Source of the DNA: an uncultured Cetobacterium sp.
GTDB taxonomy: Bacteria; Fusobacteriota; Fusobacteriia; Fusobacteriales; Fusobacteriaceae
DNA: 50,332 nucleotides
Direction of reading: 5' to 3'
NCBI GenBank assembly: GCA_949293295.1
Contig: CASFCG010000016.1
Location: 142,658-192,989, forward strand
Positions 34,967 through 43,211 of this stretch are shown here, piece after piece (position 1 is the first letter of the stretch; each line of letters opens with the position of its first letter). The notes under the pieces are model-generated. The model did no database searches, was not told where the DNA came from, and saw only the letters and a program-made list of their open reading frames with translations. Both the position numbers and the translations under genes were made by a program.

Positions 34967-37337
34967 CTCTTACCTCCCTTAATTTTCTTACTGAATAATT
35001 TAATACTACCCTCATATACTTAGATAAAAATTCGGATTTTACAACACTTTCATATCCAAAATATCCTGAAAGCAGATTCCAAATCTCTTTTGCTCTGTTT
35101 TTATCATCTAACTTCTCTATCACATTTCTTGTTATATCATATTCAAATTTTGAAGCATAAATCAGATTTTCTTTATTATCCAATGATTTTTCTGCCATCT
35201 CTGTATAGTTCAATAATCTATATATAAAGCTCTGTGATAGCTCTTTCCTTTCAATAAACTCACATAGTCTGTTTCCAAGCTTGAAAACTTCATTATATTT
35301 ACTCCAAGGAATATACCTATCAAAAACTGCCAATCCATTTTTTCCACTCTCCTTTACTAAATTTTCTAATTCATTTGCTAATTTTGCTGAATAATATATA
35401 GGATCACTACTTTTAACTATTGCCAGTCCCATTGAGATAGTAAAATTTTTATTCTCTCCTACATATTCATAAAATTTATCATTTATGATTTTAGACAACT
35501 CTAAAAGTTTATCCCATGCCCCCACTATCATAAAATCATCTCCGCCAGAATATATTATATAATGACTCCCTAGCTCTCTCTGTCTATTTTTTAATTGTTC
35601 TGGTAACCAATATGAAAAGAACATATCCAACATTCTACTCAAAGTCGCAACTCTAGATATGGAGGTAACATCCTTGTATATTATCCCCTCTTCACTCTCT
35701 TCCTCAATTTTAAGACCTAAATTTATTATTATTCCGAGATTATCAACATCACCTTTTAAAACTCCAAGGTTATTTGATTTTGATTCTCTGGCTATATCTG
35801 AAAAAGTCATAATTTTTTCATCTTTCAAAGGGGTAAAACCACCATAATAATCCGTTATAACAGGATATTCTCCTTTTAAATCCCCCTTATAATCAATCAC
35901 AAGATATGGTTCATTTTCAATCTGCTCTTCCTCCTTCAAAAATCTTATTTGATATCCAAAAAGAGAGAGCTCATAATCTATTTTATTTTTATATATTACA
36001 ACTCTTTTTAATTTTGGAAGAATTCCACCTATCCTCTCATCTGAATCACACTTTTCACAAACCTCTTGCGTTTTCTTTTTCAAATATCTGTTACATATTG
36101 GGCAAAGATCTACTTTTTCTTTCATTCCATACATCGGATTATCTAAAATTGGTTCTTTAAGAATCTGTTTTTCAAATTTTTTGCCTTTACTTTTTTGCAA
36201 TATCTGATTCAATCTCTCATATTTTTTGTTAAACTCTAACCCTAATTCTTCCCCTTTCAACTCTATCCATTGGAGATTTAAAAATAGCTCTGCTTCATAA
36301 TTTACATACAACTCATCATTTATTGAATCTCTTAATTTTTCTAACTTTTTAACAGTTTTCTCTGTATTTTGAGCCACTATATAAAACTTTCCACTGTTCG
36401 ATATAACTATATTACTCTGAGTTAGATTTAGTTCATCTATAATTTTATATGAAGCAACCTGTGATAAAAGTTTTATAAAAAAAGAACGTCCTCTTAATCT
36501 TTTAGCCAATCCTTCACTCTTTTTCAATGAATAAATATATTTTTGAATTCCAGATATATCTCCACCAATCAATAAAAAATGCTCTTTATCCTTTCCTTTT
36601 TTTATCTCTCTCTCATTCAAATTTTGTTTTTCAACATGATAATTGTATGAAGCTACTGCTATAGCTGATGTGGTTTTAGAATGGTCATATAGAGATAGGT
36701 CACATATACGCTTTGTTGTGTCCGAGGCTAAGCACCATAAATATTTTTTCATCACTTCCAACATTTTATTATAAAAAATGGTGAAATTCTCTGTTTTTAT
36801 CTGCTCTACTTCATTTAAAAACTCCTCTATTAACTTCTCAAACTCCTCTTGAGTGTTTTTAGATTTTGTTTCTGAAAAAATATGAGCAGTTTCCAACCTA
36901 TTTAATCTATATATTTTACTTTCTTCTGCTAAGTCCTCATTTCCAATATTGATTTTTGAAAATATTGAATCTAACTGTCTAGTTTTATAATGTCCATCCC
37001 CATCTTCAGTGTGTCTCTCCATTGACGAGTAATTATCTGCCTGAGCCACAATAGTAGCTAAACTTTTTAATCTATCATTATTTTTAATTGAAGATACAAC
37101 CAATTCAGATGGAAAATAGGCATTATCATGATGTTTTTTTACTATCTCTTTCAAATCCTCATCAAACTTAATAATCCTTTTCTCATCTAAAAAATATATA
37201 AACCACTCGGATAAAGTTGGATGCTTTCCATTTTTTACCTCTTTAGTGTATCTATTACATCTACTCAATAGTTTTCCTATATCGTGTAAAAGTCCACCTA
37301 GTGCCACTCTTTCATAATCATCTCTTACTATTAACAC
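34959..37337 (-). CDS. cas10: Cas10/Csm1 with HD nuclease and cyclase palm
   Basis: Signature subunit of type III systems. The N-terminal HD domain is intact (LLHDIGK, H18-D19), the zinc ribbon has C412, C415, C427 and C430, the first palm contains LKGDVDNLG (about 527-535), and the active cyclase palm has YSGGDD (GGDD 598-601). Both target-activated DNA cleavage and cyclic oligoadenylate synthesis are therefore predicted. That fits the CARF protein at the operon end. The GTG start lies 10 bases after AGGAGG. The 792-residue length is normal. Confidence 0.95.
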   Translation of the reverse strand: MLIVRDDYERVALGGLLHDIGKLLSRCNRYTKEVKNGKHPTLSEWFIYFLDEKRIIKFDEDLKEIVKKHHDNAYFPSELVVSSIKNNDRLKSLATIVAQADNYSSMERHTEDGDGHYKTRQLDSIFSKINIGNEDLAEESKIYRLNRLETAHIFSETKSKNTQEEFEKLIEEFLNEVEQIKTENFTIFYNKMLEVMKKYLWCLASDTTKRICDLSLYDHSKTTSAIAVASYNYHVEKQNLNEREIKKGKDKEHFLLIGGDISGIQKYIYSLKKSEGLAKRLRGRSFFIKLLSQVASYKIIDELNLTQSNIVISNSGKFYIVAQNTEKTVKKLEKLRDSINDELYVNYEAELFLNLQWIELKGEELGLEFNKKYERLNQILQKSKGKKFEKQILKEPILDNPMYGMKEKVDLCPICNRYLKKKTQEVCEKCDSDERIGGILPKLKRVVIYKNKIDYELSLFGYQIRFLKEEEQIENEPYLVIDYKGDLKGEYPVITDYYGGFTPLKDEKIMTFSDIARESKSNNLGVLKGDVDNLGIIINLGLKIEEESEEGIIYKDVTSISRVATLSRMLDMFFSYWLPEQLKNRQRELGSHYIIYSGGDDFMIVGAWDKLLELSKIINDKFYEYVGENKNFTISMGLAIVKSSDPIYYSAKLANELENLVKESGKNGLAVFDRYIPWSKYNEVFKLGNRLCEFIERKELSQSFIYRLLNYTEMAEKSLDNKENLIYASKFEYDITRNVIEKLDDKNRAKEIWNLLSGYFGYESVVKSEFLSKYMRVVLNYSVRKLREVRDV

Positions 37338-37492
37338 TTTTTCTTTTCCTCCTTTTCAAAATTATAACTTAATATCTTCCATCACTCCGTAAACTCCAAT
37401 AAAAGAAGCTATCACCAATTAAAATAAACAAATCAATATAACTATAATTCTAATAATAAACTAAAAAACTTATCAAACATAGAAAGTTTCTG

Positions 37493-38269
37493 CTACTGAA
37501 AAACTCCTCCCTTATTTTCTTTCTTTTCGATTATAATACTTCCTAACCCCAATCTTGTAAACTGCCCTACTCCAGTAAAAAAAGAGATTTCAGTCAAAAT
37601 ATCCACTATCTTTTTTAGTTCCTCAAAATTTTCTGGAATAGAATATGTAACCTTTCCTACAAAACCACAATAGGAAACACCCTCGACATAAACCTCTTTC
37701 TTTTTTATCTCTTTACTCTCTAAGACAATGTTTTTCAATAAGGATTTCGAAAAGCTCTCCATTTTCAATTCACTATTATCAAAAAATTTATTGAAATATT
37801 TTAAAACACTTGCGAAGTACAAGTAAGGTTCCGGTTCATCTATAAACTGCTCTCCTACCTTAAAGAAGGTCGGTGTTAAAAACTTGACTTCTACTTTTTC
37901 TACTCCTTCTAAATACAGTAATTCCTTTATAGAAAGTTGTTTTGCATAGATACTTTTGTTACCATCATATATAATATCTAAGATAGTAAATTCTTTATCC
38001 TGAATTGAAATTGTCTCTTTAAAAATCTTCTTTCCATGCAAAAACCTAACTAATGTTCGCATCTCCATTTGAGAAATACATGATATTCGTAAAAAATATA
38101 TCCCTCTCTCTTTAAAAAACCTATCTTTCGTTAAAAAATCTGAAACAACTGTAGCTTTTAATTTTTCTCCTATCAACTTTTTAAAATGGAAAAAATTTAC
38201 ATATTTTTTTATTTTTTCATTTCCTCCAAATTCAACTAGTTTTAGTTTTATAATAAAACTAAAGAACAT
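37493..38269 (-). CDS. cas6: Cas6 family crRNA endonuclease
   Basis: A RAMP-fold protein with the Cas6 layout: an N-terminal ferredoxin-like half, KVEVKFLTPTFFKVG in the middle (about 126-140), and a C-terminal glycine-rich region FFTGVGQFTRLGLGSI (about 231-246). Family members cut precursor crRNA in the repeat. It lies 10 bases after another Cas6-type gene and about 155 bases before cas10. Catalytic residues vary in the family and I cannot assign them. It may act with, or instead of, its neighbour. Confidence 0.78.
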   Translation of the reverse strand: MFFSFIIKLKLVEFGGNEKIKKYVNFFHFKKLIGEKLKATVVSDFLTKDRFFKERGIYFLRISCISQMEMRTLVRFLHGKKIFKETISIQDKEFTILDIIYDGNKSIYAKQLSIKELLYLEGVEKVEVKFLTPTFFKVGEQFIDEPEPYLYFASVLKYFNKFFDNSELKMESFSKSLLKNIVLESKEIKKKEVYVEGVSYCGFVGKVTYSIPENFEELKKIVDILTEISFFTGVGQFTRLGLGSIIIEKKENKGGVFQ

Positions 38270-38279
38270 CTTTTCACCT

Positions 38280-38933
38280 CTATCCGTTCATCTCAATTTT
38301 CTCTATTCCACCATACCCTATACTTTTTCTTTTTCCTAGTCCAATATGATTTGGTAGATTCACATTTGTCTTAAACTCTCCTACAAAAGCTAGTATTTTT
38401 GTATTTTTTTGAGTTATTATCATCTCCTTTAACTTAGCTTTAACATCTATCTTTTTATCTGCCCACACCCCACACAATTTAAAAAACTCAATTATATTAT
38501 TTCTTAATTGATTATTCAAATCAAACTCTCCGCTTCTATACTTTTTGTAATTTTCTTGATTTAGTGCAAACCAAGGGGTTATAAAATGATATGAGTAATT
38601 CCTTTTATCCTCTACTTTTAAATCAATTTCAACCTCATTGAGTTCCTTTTCAACACTAAAAAACTCCTCCTCAATTCTTATCTTCTCAATTTTTTCGTAA
38701 TTTTTTAGGATAATTTCTGCTCCCATATTTACTCCAACTATTGCCAAATCTCCATCTAAAACTTTATAAAATATCTGTGCAGACTGATAATTAAAAGTAT
38801 ATTTATCAACATGATTATGATAAAGAATTTCCTCCTTAAAAAGATTTCCTATATAACCTCTCAATTTTTCTGCATCTCTATTTTGGAACTTTTTTCCACT
38901 TACTTTTAATTTTAATACAACTACTTTCACCAT
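38280..38933 (-). CDS. Cas6b-like RAMP protein
   Basis: First gene of the effector block. It has a short RAMP N terminus (VVVLKLKVSGKKFQNRDAEK), a central FNYQSAQIFYKVLDGDLAIV segment, and a C-terminal NLPNHIGLGKRKSIGYGGI glycine-rich loop typical of the Cas6b type, which differs from pfam Cas6 next door. The His in PNHIGLG is a candidate active-site residue. Family assignment is by motif recall, not a search. Its promoter shares an unusual box pattern with the CRISPR leader. Confidence 0.65.
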   Translation of the reverse strand: MVKVVVLKLKVSGKKFQNRDAEKLRGYIGNLFKEEILYHNHVDKYTFNYQSAQIFYKVLDGDLAIVGVNMGAEIILKNYEKIEKIRIEEEFFSVEKELNEVEIDLKVEDKRNYSYHFITPWFALNQENYKKYRSGEFDLNNQLRNNIIEFFKLCGVWADKKIDVKAKLKEMIITQKNTKILAFVGEFKTNVNLPNHIGLGKRKSIGYGGIEKIEMNG

Positions 38934-38985
38934 TTTATCTACCTCTTTTAAAGTATCTTTTTAACTTCTTCATACTTTCTAGTTA

Positions 38986-39028
38986 AGTATATCATATATT
39001 TTTTACAACTTTTATCTTTTTTTTACAA
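38986..39028 (-). promoter_or_regulatory. Promoter of the cas6b-cas6-cas10-csm block with tandem TTGTAA boxes
   Basis: On the minus strand TTGTAA occurs at 39023-39028 and 39003-39008, exactly 20 bases apart, then 11 bases later TATACT (38986-38991). The -35 position relative to TATACT is poor. The same arrangement and spacing occur before the array, so the boxes look like an operator. Confidence 0.55.
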
Positions 39029-39085
39029 ATTTTTAATTAAAATTATAATTTATTTCAACATTTCTTTACTGGCTTTCTTTTTCGA

Positions 39086-39370
39086 TTATAAAATAAAATA
39101 CGACTTTAACATCTCGTTCAAATTTTTAGTATTTATATATTTTCCTTTTTTGTAACACTTTTCACAAATTATTAATATACATATTTTATCTTGAACTATA
39201 TTGATATTTTTTCTCAATACTTTTTTTAAATTCACTATTTTTTCATATCTTACTTGTCCTATAAAAACAGAGTTTTGTATCCTTATAAACATATTGTTTT
39301 GTAAAATCTCTACAATATTATTTCTAACTTTATCATCTACAATATCATAAATAACTATCACTTTTTTCAT
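39086..39370 (-). CDS. cas2: Cas2, second copy
   Basis: Adaptation nuclease-fold protein with the N-terminal VIVIYDIVDDKVRNNI and FIRIQNSVFIGQV core. The conserved Asp after strand 1 is present. The C-terminal part carries CYKKGKY. It abuts the first cas2 with no gap and differs strongly from it in sequence, so it is not a recent duplication. Confidence 0.88.
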   Translation of the reverse strand: MKKVIVIYDIVDDKVRNNIVEILQNNMFIRIQNSVFIGQVRYEKIVNLKKVLRKNINIVQDKICILIICEKCYKKGKYINTKNLNEMLKSYFIL

Positions 39371-39655
39371 CTAATCTATATAACTCCGCTCTCTCATTAT
39401 TGTTTTTTTTCTATACTGGTCAAAAAAATAGCTCCTCTCGAAATCGCTATCGCATATCGGAAGAACTAATAATTTATCACTCTCTTTATCTAAAACTCCT
39501 TCTATTTTTTGTAAAATTTTCTCCAAAAATCTCTCATTTTTTGTGGAAAAATAAACTGATTTCTGAACTCTAATCCAGAGATAAGAGCTCAAAATATCTT
39601 TAATCTCACTTCGTCTTTTTCCACAAGATATATCATAACTAATCATAAAAATCAT
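39371..39655 (-). CDS. cas2: Cas2, first copy
   Basis: Cas2 fold with MISYDISCGKRRSEI, then LWIRVQKSVYFS and LLVLPICDSDF. Conserved Asp is in YDIS. It overlaps cas1 by 17 bases, the usual cas1-cas2 linkage, and is followed directly by a second Cas2. Cas2 dimers bridge two Cas1 dimers in spacer integration, so two copies could form a heterodimer. Confidence 0.88.
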   Translation of the reverse strand: MIFMISYDISCGKRRSEIKDILSSYLWIRVQKSVYFSTKNERFLEKILQKIEGVLDKESDKLLVLPICDSDFERSYFFDQYRKKTIMRERSYID

Positions 39656-40661
39656 TTTTTTCTATCTCCTCAATTAATAGTTTAATTTCATCCTTTACCC
39701 TCTCTAATACCCCATTCTCTTTTTCTATCTTTGAATATAAAACTTCTGCTAGTGTAATTCGTAACTCCCTGGAGATAAATACTTTTCCTTTTACCTCTTC
39801 AAAATGGTATAGTGCAATCTTCTTTCTAGAAAACATTGAAAAAGCTATCTGAAAACATACATCTCTAAAAGGCTCTATAAAATCATAAAGTAGTGCTTTT
39901 CTATTAACACCATTTGAATGAAGTATACCATAATACGGATCTAATCCTGCAACAACTAACTCTCTTTCACAAACTATATAAAGTATTCCGAACAGATAGT
40001 TTAAAACAATATTATATGGATTTTTACTATTTCTATGCTCGCGTTTTGTAAAATTCCATCTTTTTGGAAGATATCTCTCTATCACTGAAAAATAATTTCG
40101 ACTTGACACTCCCTCATATCCCATTAATCTCTCTCTAATTTTTTCATTAGTTAAAGAAATACTCTCTATCTTTTTTAAACAACTTCTTATTCTTTGCTTC
40201 TCTTTTCGTATCTCATCGTTATCCCTATTTTTCTCTAATCTCTCAATATGTTGCAACTGATATTCTATTTTCTTTTTTATCCATTTTCTGGCAAATTCTA
40301 ATCCCTCTACTCTTCTAAAAAAACTATATTGTTTACTTTTTAAAATAAAACTTTTTGAGATATTATGGCTCCAAAATCTTCCTTTTACTCTTCGTAAATC
40401 ATCCAATACTATTATAGGAATATCATTCTCTAAAGCTAGATTTATTGCCTTTGTCGTAATACTAACTTTTCGTCCTAGAACTATTGATTTTACTAAATCC
40501 TTTGAAAAAATTGATTTTTTCTCCTCCCTATCTTTTATTATAAAACTTTCTTCTTTTGCCGTAAGTTTATTATTATTCCCCTCTACAAATATATCTATTC
40601 CTATCACCTCATCTACACAAATTTTCTCTTTAACATAATTGATGAAAAAATATTTTTTCAA
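39639..40661 (-). CDS. cas1: Cas1 integrase
   Basis: Spacer-acquisition integrase. Metal ligands are E183 (MGYEGVSSRNYF), H248 (GILHSNG) and E263/D267 (DFIEPFRD). The longest frame starts with TTG at 40661, inside an isolated CRISPR repeat. By family alignment the N-terminal strand starts near residue 21 (GIDIFVEGNNNKL), so a GTG at codon 19 is an alternative. There is no clear ribosome-binding site for either. It is associated with type III-A here and lies directly downstream of the array and HTH gene. Confidence 0.92.
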   Translation of the reverse strand: MKKYFFINYVKEKICVDEVIGIDIFVEGNNNKLTAKEESFIIKDREEKKSIFSKDLVKSIVLGRKVSITTKAINLALENDIPIIVLDDLRRVKGRFWSHNISKSFILKSKQYSFFRRVEGLEFARKWIKKKIEYQLQHIERLEKNRDNDEIRKEKQRIRSCLKKIESISLTNEKIRERLMGYEGVSSRNYFSVIERYLPKRWNFTKREHRNSKNPYNIVLNYLFGILYIVCERELVVAGLDPYYGILHSNGVNRKALLYDFIEPFRDVCFQIAFSMFSRKKIALYHFEEVKGKVFISRELRITLAEVLYSKIEKENGVLERVKDEIKLLIEEIEKNDFYD

Positions 40662-40691
40662 TCCTTGTTTTTACTGGATTTTAATTTTTAC
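40655..40691 (-). CRISPR. Isolated terminal CRISPR repeat overlapping the cas1 start
   Basis: Bases 40656-40691 are identical to 36 of the 37 bases of the array repeat; only the last base in crRNA direction (40655) is changed. It is separated from the main array by the 513-base segment carrying the HTH gene, whose stop codon touches the repeat. Confidence 0.9.
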
Positions 40692-41138
40692 TTATTTTTT
40701 TATAGATTTTTTACTGTATTTTTCTTTATTTATCTGTTTACTCACAAAAAACATTTCATTCATAGCTAATAAAAGTCTTTGTTTATCTTCTTCTGAAATA
40801 TTTTCATCGTTAAAAAATAATGTAGCTTCGTTCATCATTATATCATACTGAGTTTTGTCTTTGTAGGACATTTTATAAATTCTATCATCTTCCGGATCAA
40901 CATAACCTAATTCTTTGAAAATTTTTATATAATCAATATTATTTATTTTACATAAAGCTCTTAAAAATGTTGGATTCATATTTTTTACACTTCCATTTTC
41001 ATATCTGGATATATTGCTATTATCCAAATCTATATCAAAATCCTTTTTTAAAAGTATCTTTATATCTTCCAAACTATATCCAAGCTCTTTTCTCCTTTCT
41101 TTTAGCAAATTGCCAATTTCTTTATTCTTATTCACCAT
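40692..41138 (-). CDS. XRE-family HTH regulator lying within the CRISPR array
   Basis: The N-terminal helix-turn-helix (about 8-68) reads IGNLLKERRKELGYSLEDI and SNISRYENGSVKN, typical of Cro/CI-type DNA binders with NPTFLRALCKINNID next. The C-terminal ~70 residues are helical and unassigned. AAGGAGG precedes the ATG. A CRISPR repeat lies on each side. It is the likely regulator of the CRISPR-Cas transcription units, although no target site has been shown. Confidence 0.85.
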   Translation of the reverse strand: MVNKNKEIGNLLKERRKELGYSLEDIKILLKKDFDIDLDNSNISRYENGSVKNMNPTFLRALCKINNIDYIKIFKELGYVDPEDDRIYKMSYKDKTQYDIMMNEATLFFNDENISEEDKQRLLLAMNEMFFVSKQINKEKYSKKSIKK

Positions 41139-41158
41139 TTTTTACCTCCTTAAAATGA

Positions 41159-41187
41159 ATTATATATCAAAATTTGCGAAAAAACAA
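41159..41187 (-). promoter_or_regulatory. Promoter of the HTH regulator
   Basis: TTGTTT (41182-41187) and TATAAT (41159-41164) are 17 bases apart, about 20 bases before the HTH start, so the gene can be expressed independently of array read-through. Confidence 0.5.
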
Positions 41188-41204
41188 AAAAAGTTATTGC
41201 AATA

Positions 41205-41932
41205 GTTTCAATCCTTGTTTTTACTGGATTTTAATTTTTACTATAAAAAAAATAGAAGAGCACGGATTCAGACTATCGTTGTTTCAATCCTTGTTTTTAC
41301 TGGATTTTAATTTTTACAAGGGATATTATACATTGTATCACAAATAGTCTTTTCAAAGTTTCAATCCTTGTTTTTACTGGATTTTAATTTTTACATTTAA
41401 AAATTTATAATAAATTACAAAATTCTTTAACGATAGGTTTCAATCCTTGTTTTTACTGGATTTTAATTTTTACATGATTCTGATACCGGAAACGCCAAAC
41501 CCGATATTTTTAGTTTCAATCCTTGTTTTTACTGGATTTTAATTTTTACCTAGAATTGAACGTAGATTTTTGAATTTAACCCCGGAGATGAGTTTCAATC
41601 CTTGTTTTTACTGGATTTTAATTTTTACAAACCATTCGACCTATTGAAAAAAAAATACGGATTAAGTTTCAATCCTTGTTTTTACTGGATTTTAATTTTT
41701 ACCCATTTTGGCACTTCCGCTTACGAAGCGGAAAAGTACTATGTTTCAATCCTTGTTTTTACTGGATTTTAATTTTTACTCCGTGAAAGTTGTTAACCTG
41801 GAAGAAATTCCAGAAGAATTGTTTCAATCCTTGTTTTTACTGGATTTTAATTTTTACCTTGAAGATTAGCTAAAATAACAGAAATAGGAATCCAAGTTTC
41901 AATCCTTGTTTTTACTGGATTTTAATTTTTAC
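41205..41932 (-). CRISPR. CRISPR array: 10 identical 37-nt repeats, 9 spacers
   Basis: Repeats start at 41205, 41281, 41358, 41437, 41513, 41592, 41666, 41743, 41821 and 41896 and are identical. Spacers are 37-42 bases. In crRNA direction the repeat ends in ATTGAAAC, the usual 8-nt tag, so transcription is on the minus strand, the same as the cas genes. The leader is to the right and the newest spacer is 41858-41895. No degenerate repeat occurs inside the array. I saw no spacer match within the window, though I did not align exhaustively. Confidence 0.97.
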
Positions 41933-42165
41933 TCATCTTTTTGTTTCACTTCTTAATATTCCTAGGTTTTCTCCCTTTTTACATGCGCTCTTTCTATTCT
42001 TTTTTCATTGTCCAAGGTTTAGATAATCCTTTTTTCTCTGCGTAATATTTTTGGCTTGCGCTCTCTTTTTATGAGAACTGTTCTATCTTTTTTGCTTTCT
42101 TTATTTGAAGCGCTCTCCCATGTTATCACTTTTGTTTGTTTTTTCAATCTCTTTTTCCACTGACA
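41933..42165 (-). other. CRISPR leader
   Basis: AT-rich, ORF-free sequence upstream of the first transcribed repeat. It contains three copies of GCGCTCT (plus strand, at 41985, 42058 and 42110), which stand out as GC-containing islands, and a degenerate repeat-like element at 42142-42165. Integration-host or Cas1 recognition sites are expected here, but I cannot name any. The rest of the gap to 42435 shows no further feature. Confidence 0.7.
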
Positions 42166-42170
42166 AACTT

Positions 42171-42213
42171 ATTCTATCACACTAATTTTACAACTTCTTT
42201 TATTTTTTTACAA
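42171..42213 (-). promoter_or_regulatory. CRISPR array promoter with tandem TTGTAA boxes
   Basis: TTGTAA at 42208-42213 and 42188-42193 (20 bases apart) is followed after 11 bases by TAGAAT (42171-42176). An alternative reading is TTGTAA, 17 bases, TAAAAT (42185-42190). The box spacing equals that before cas6b. Confidence 0.55.
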
Positions 42214-42435
42214 CTTTTTTATCTAGTTCGAAATTAGTTTTATCTATTATCCAAAAATCTAGAGATTTTTTTGATTAAAAGAAAGTTGTATACTACAAAA
42301 ACTAATAATCACACATCTCCATTTCAAGTAATAATCTACCAACAACTGTATATTATATCTAAATGAGTTTGTCTAAATTTTTAAAGCAAATACCTTTTAT
42401 ACAACAAAATATCAAAATTACATTGTCAGTTACTT

Positions 42436-43200
42436 TTAATTTTGTTGATAACTTTTATTCTTATAGATTTCATATAGCTTGTAATATTTTGCCATAGTAT
42501 AAAGAGAGCTTGTACATGCTAACAAAAATCCCTCTTTTCCATCTAAAAATCCCAACCTTAGTAGATACATTCTTATAAACTTGAATATCGGATTAAAAAC
42601 TAATTGAAAAACACCAAACTTTTTACCTCTCTTATAATATTCAATAGCTCCCTCTGTAGTATAACGATTAAATTTTGTAAAATAATCCGCTAAAGTAGAA
42701 TAACTGTGATGATAAATTTCTTCCTTTATTGTATAGATTTTCTTAGTTGTTTGAAAAGTCTCATGAACAGTGTTAGTATTAAACTTTCCTGCATTCTTTT
42801 TAAAAAGCCTTATATGATAACTATTGCTCCAACCTCCATATTTTATCTTTTTTCCAAAACAAACAGAAGTAAAATTAACATCAAAAACCTCTTTATCATC
42901 ATCTGAACTTTTTATCTCTTTTATTTTTTCCTGAAGCTCTAATGATAACTCTTCATCTGCATCAATATTCAATATCCACTCCCCACTTGCTTTATCTATT
43001 GCTGAATTTCTCTGTAAACCATAGCCTTTCCACTCCTCTACATAAAACCTTGCTCCATACTTCTTAGCTATCTCTTCCGTTCTATCAGTAGAACCACTAT
43101 CCACTATTACTATCTCATCCGCTATTTTCTTAACTGATTCCAACGTTTTTGCTAAAATTCTTTCTTCATTCATTGTTATCATTGCAACTGTCAATTTCAT
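42436..43200 (-). CDS. Family 2 glycosyltransferase (LPS-core WaaE/KdtX type)
   Basis: GT-A fold sugar transferase for envelope polysaccharide: TVAMITMNEERILAKTLESV at the N terminus, VIVDSGSTDRT, WILNIDADEEL with the metal-binding DAD, and a GGWSNSYHIRLFKK acceptor segment, followed by HHSYST and an amphipathic C-terminal region. The WaaE-type is suggested by DSGSTDRT plus LQRNSAI. The start at 43200 has AGGAGAG upstream and is preferred to a distal one overlapping the deacetylase. It forms a two-gene unit with the upstream deacetylase. Confidence 0.82.
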   Translation of the reverse strand: MKLTVAMITMNEERILAKTLESVKKIADEIVIVDSGSTDRTEEIAKKYGARFYVEEWKGYGLQRNSAIDKASGEWILNIDADEELSLELQEKIKEIKSSDDDKEVFDVNFTSVCFGKKIKYGGWSNSYHIRLFKKNAGKFNTNTVHETFQTTKKIYTIKEEIYHHSYSTLADYFTKFNRYTTEGAIEYYKRGKKFGVFQLVFNPIFKFIRMYLLRLGFLDGKEGFLLACTSSLYTMAKYYKLYEIYKNKSYQQN

Positions 43201-43211
43201 ACTACTCTCTC

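Noticed and set aside
37338-37492. Separate promoter or TTGTAA box before cas10
   Set aside because: The 155-base gap has AT-rich -10-like sequence but no spaced TTGTAA pair and no convincing -35.
41703-41742. Inverted repeat inside one CRISPR spacer (TTCCGC...GCGGAA)
   Set aside because: A short palindrome in a single spacer most likely reflects the source DNA and has no counterpart in other spacers.
42214-42435. Additional repeats or a gene between the leader promoter and the glycosyltransferase
   Set aside because: Both strands are stop-rich and no further repeat copy is visible beyond 42165.
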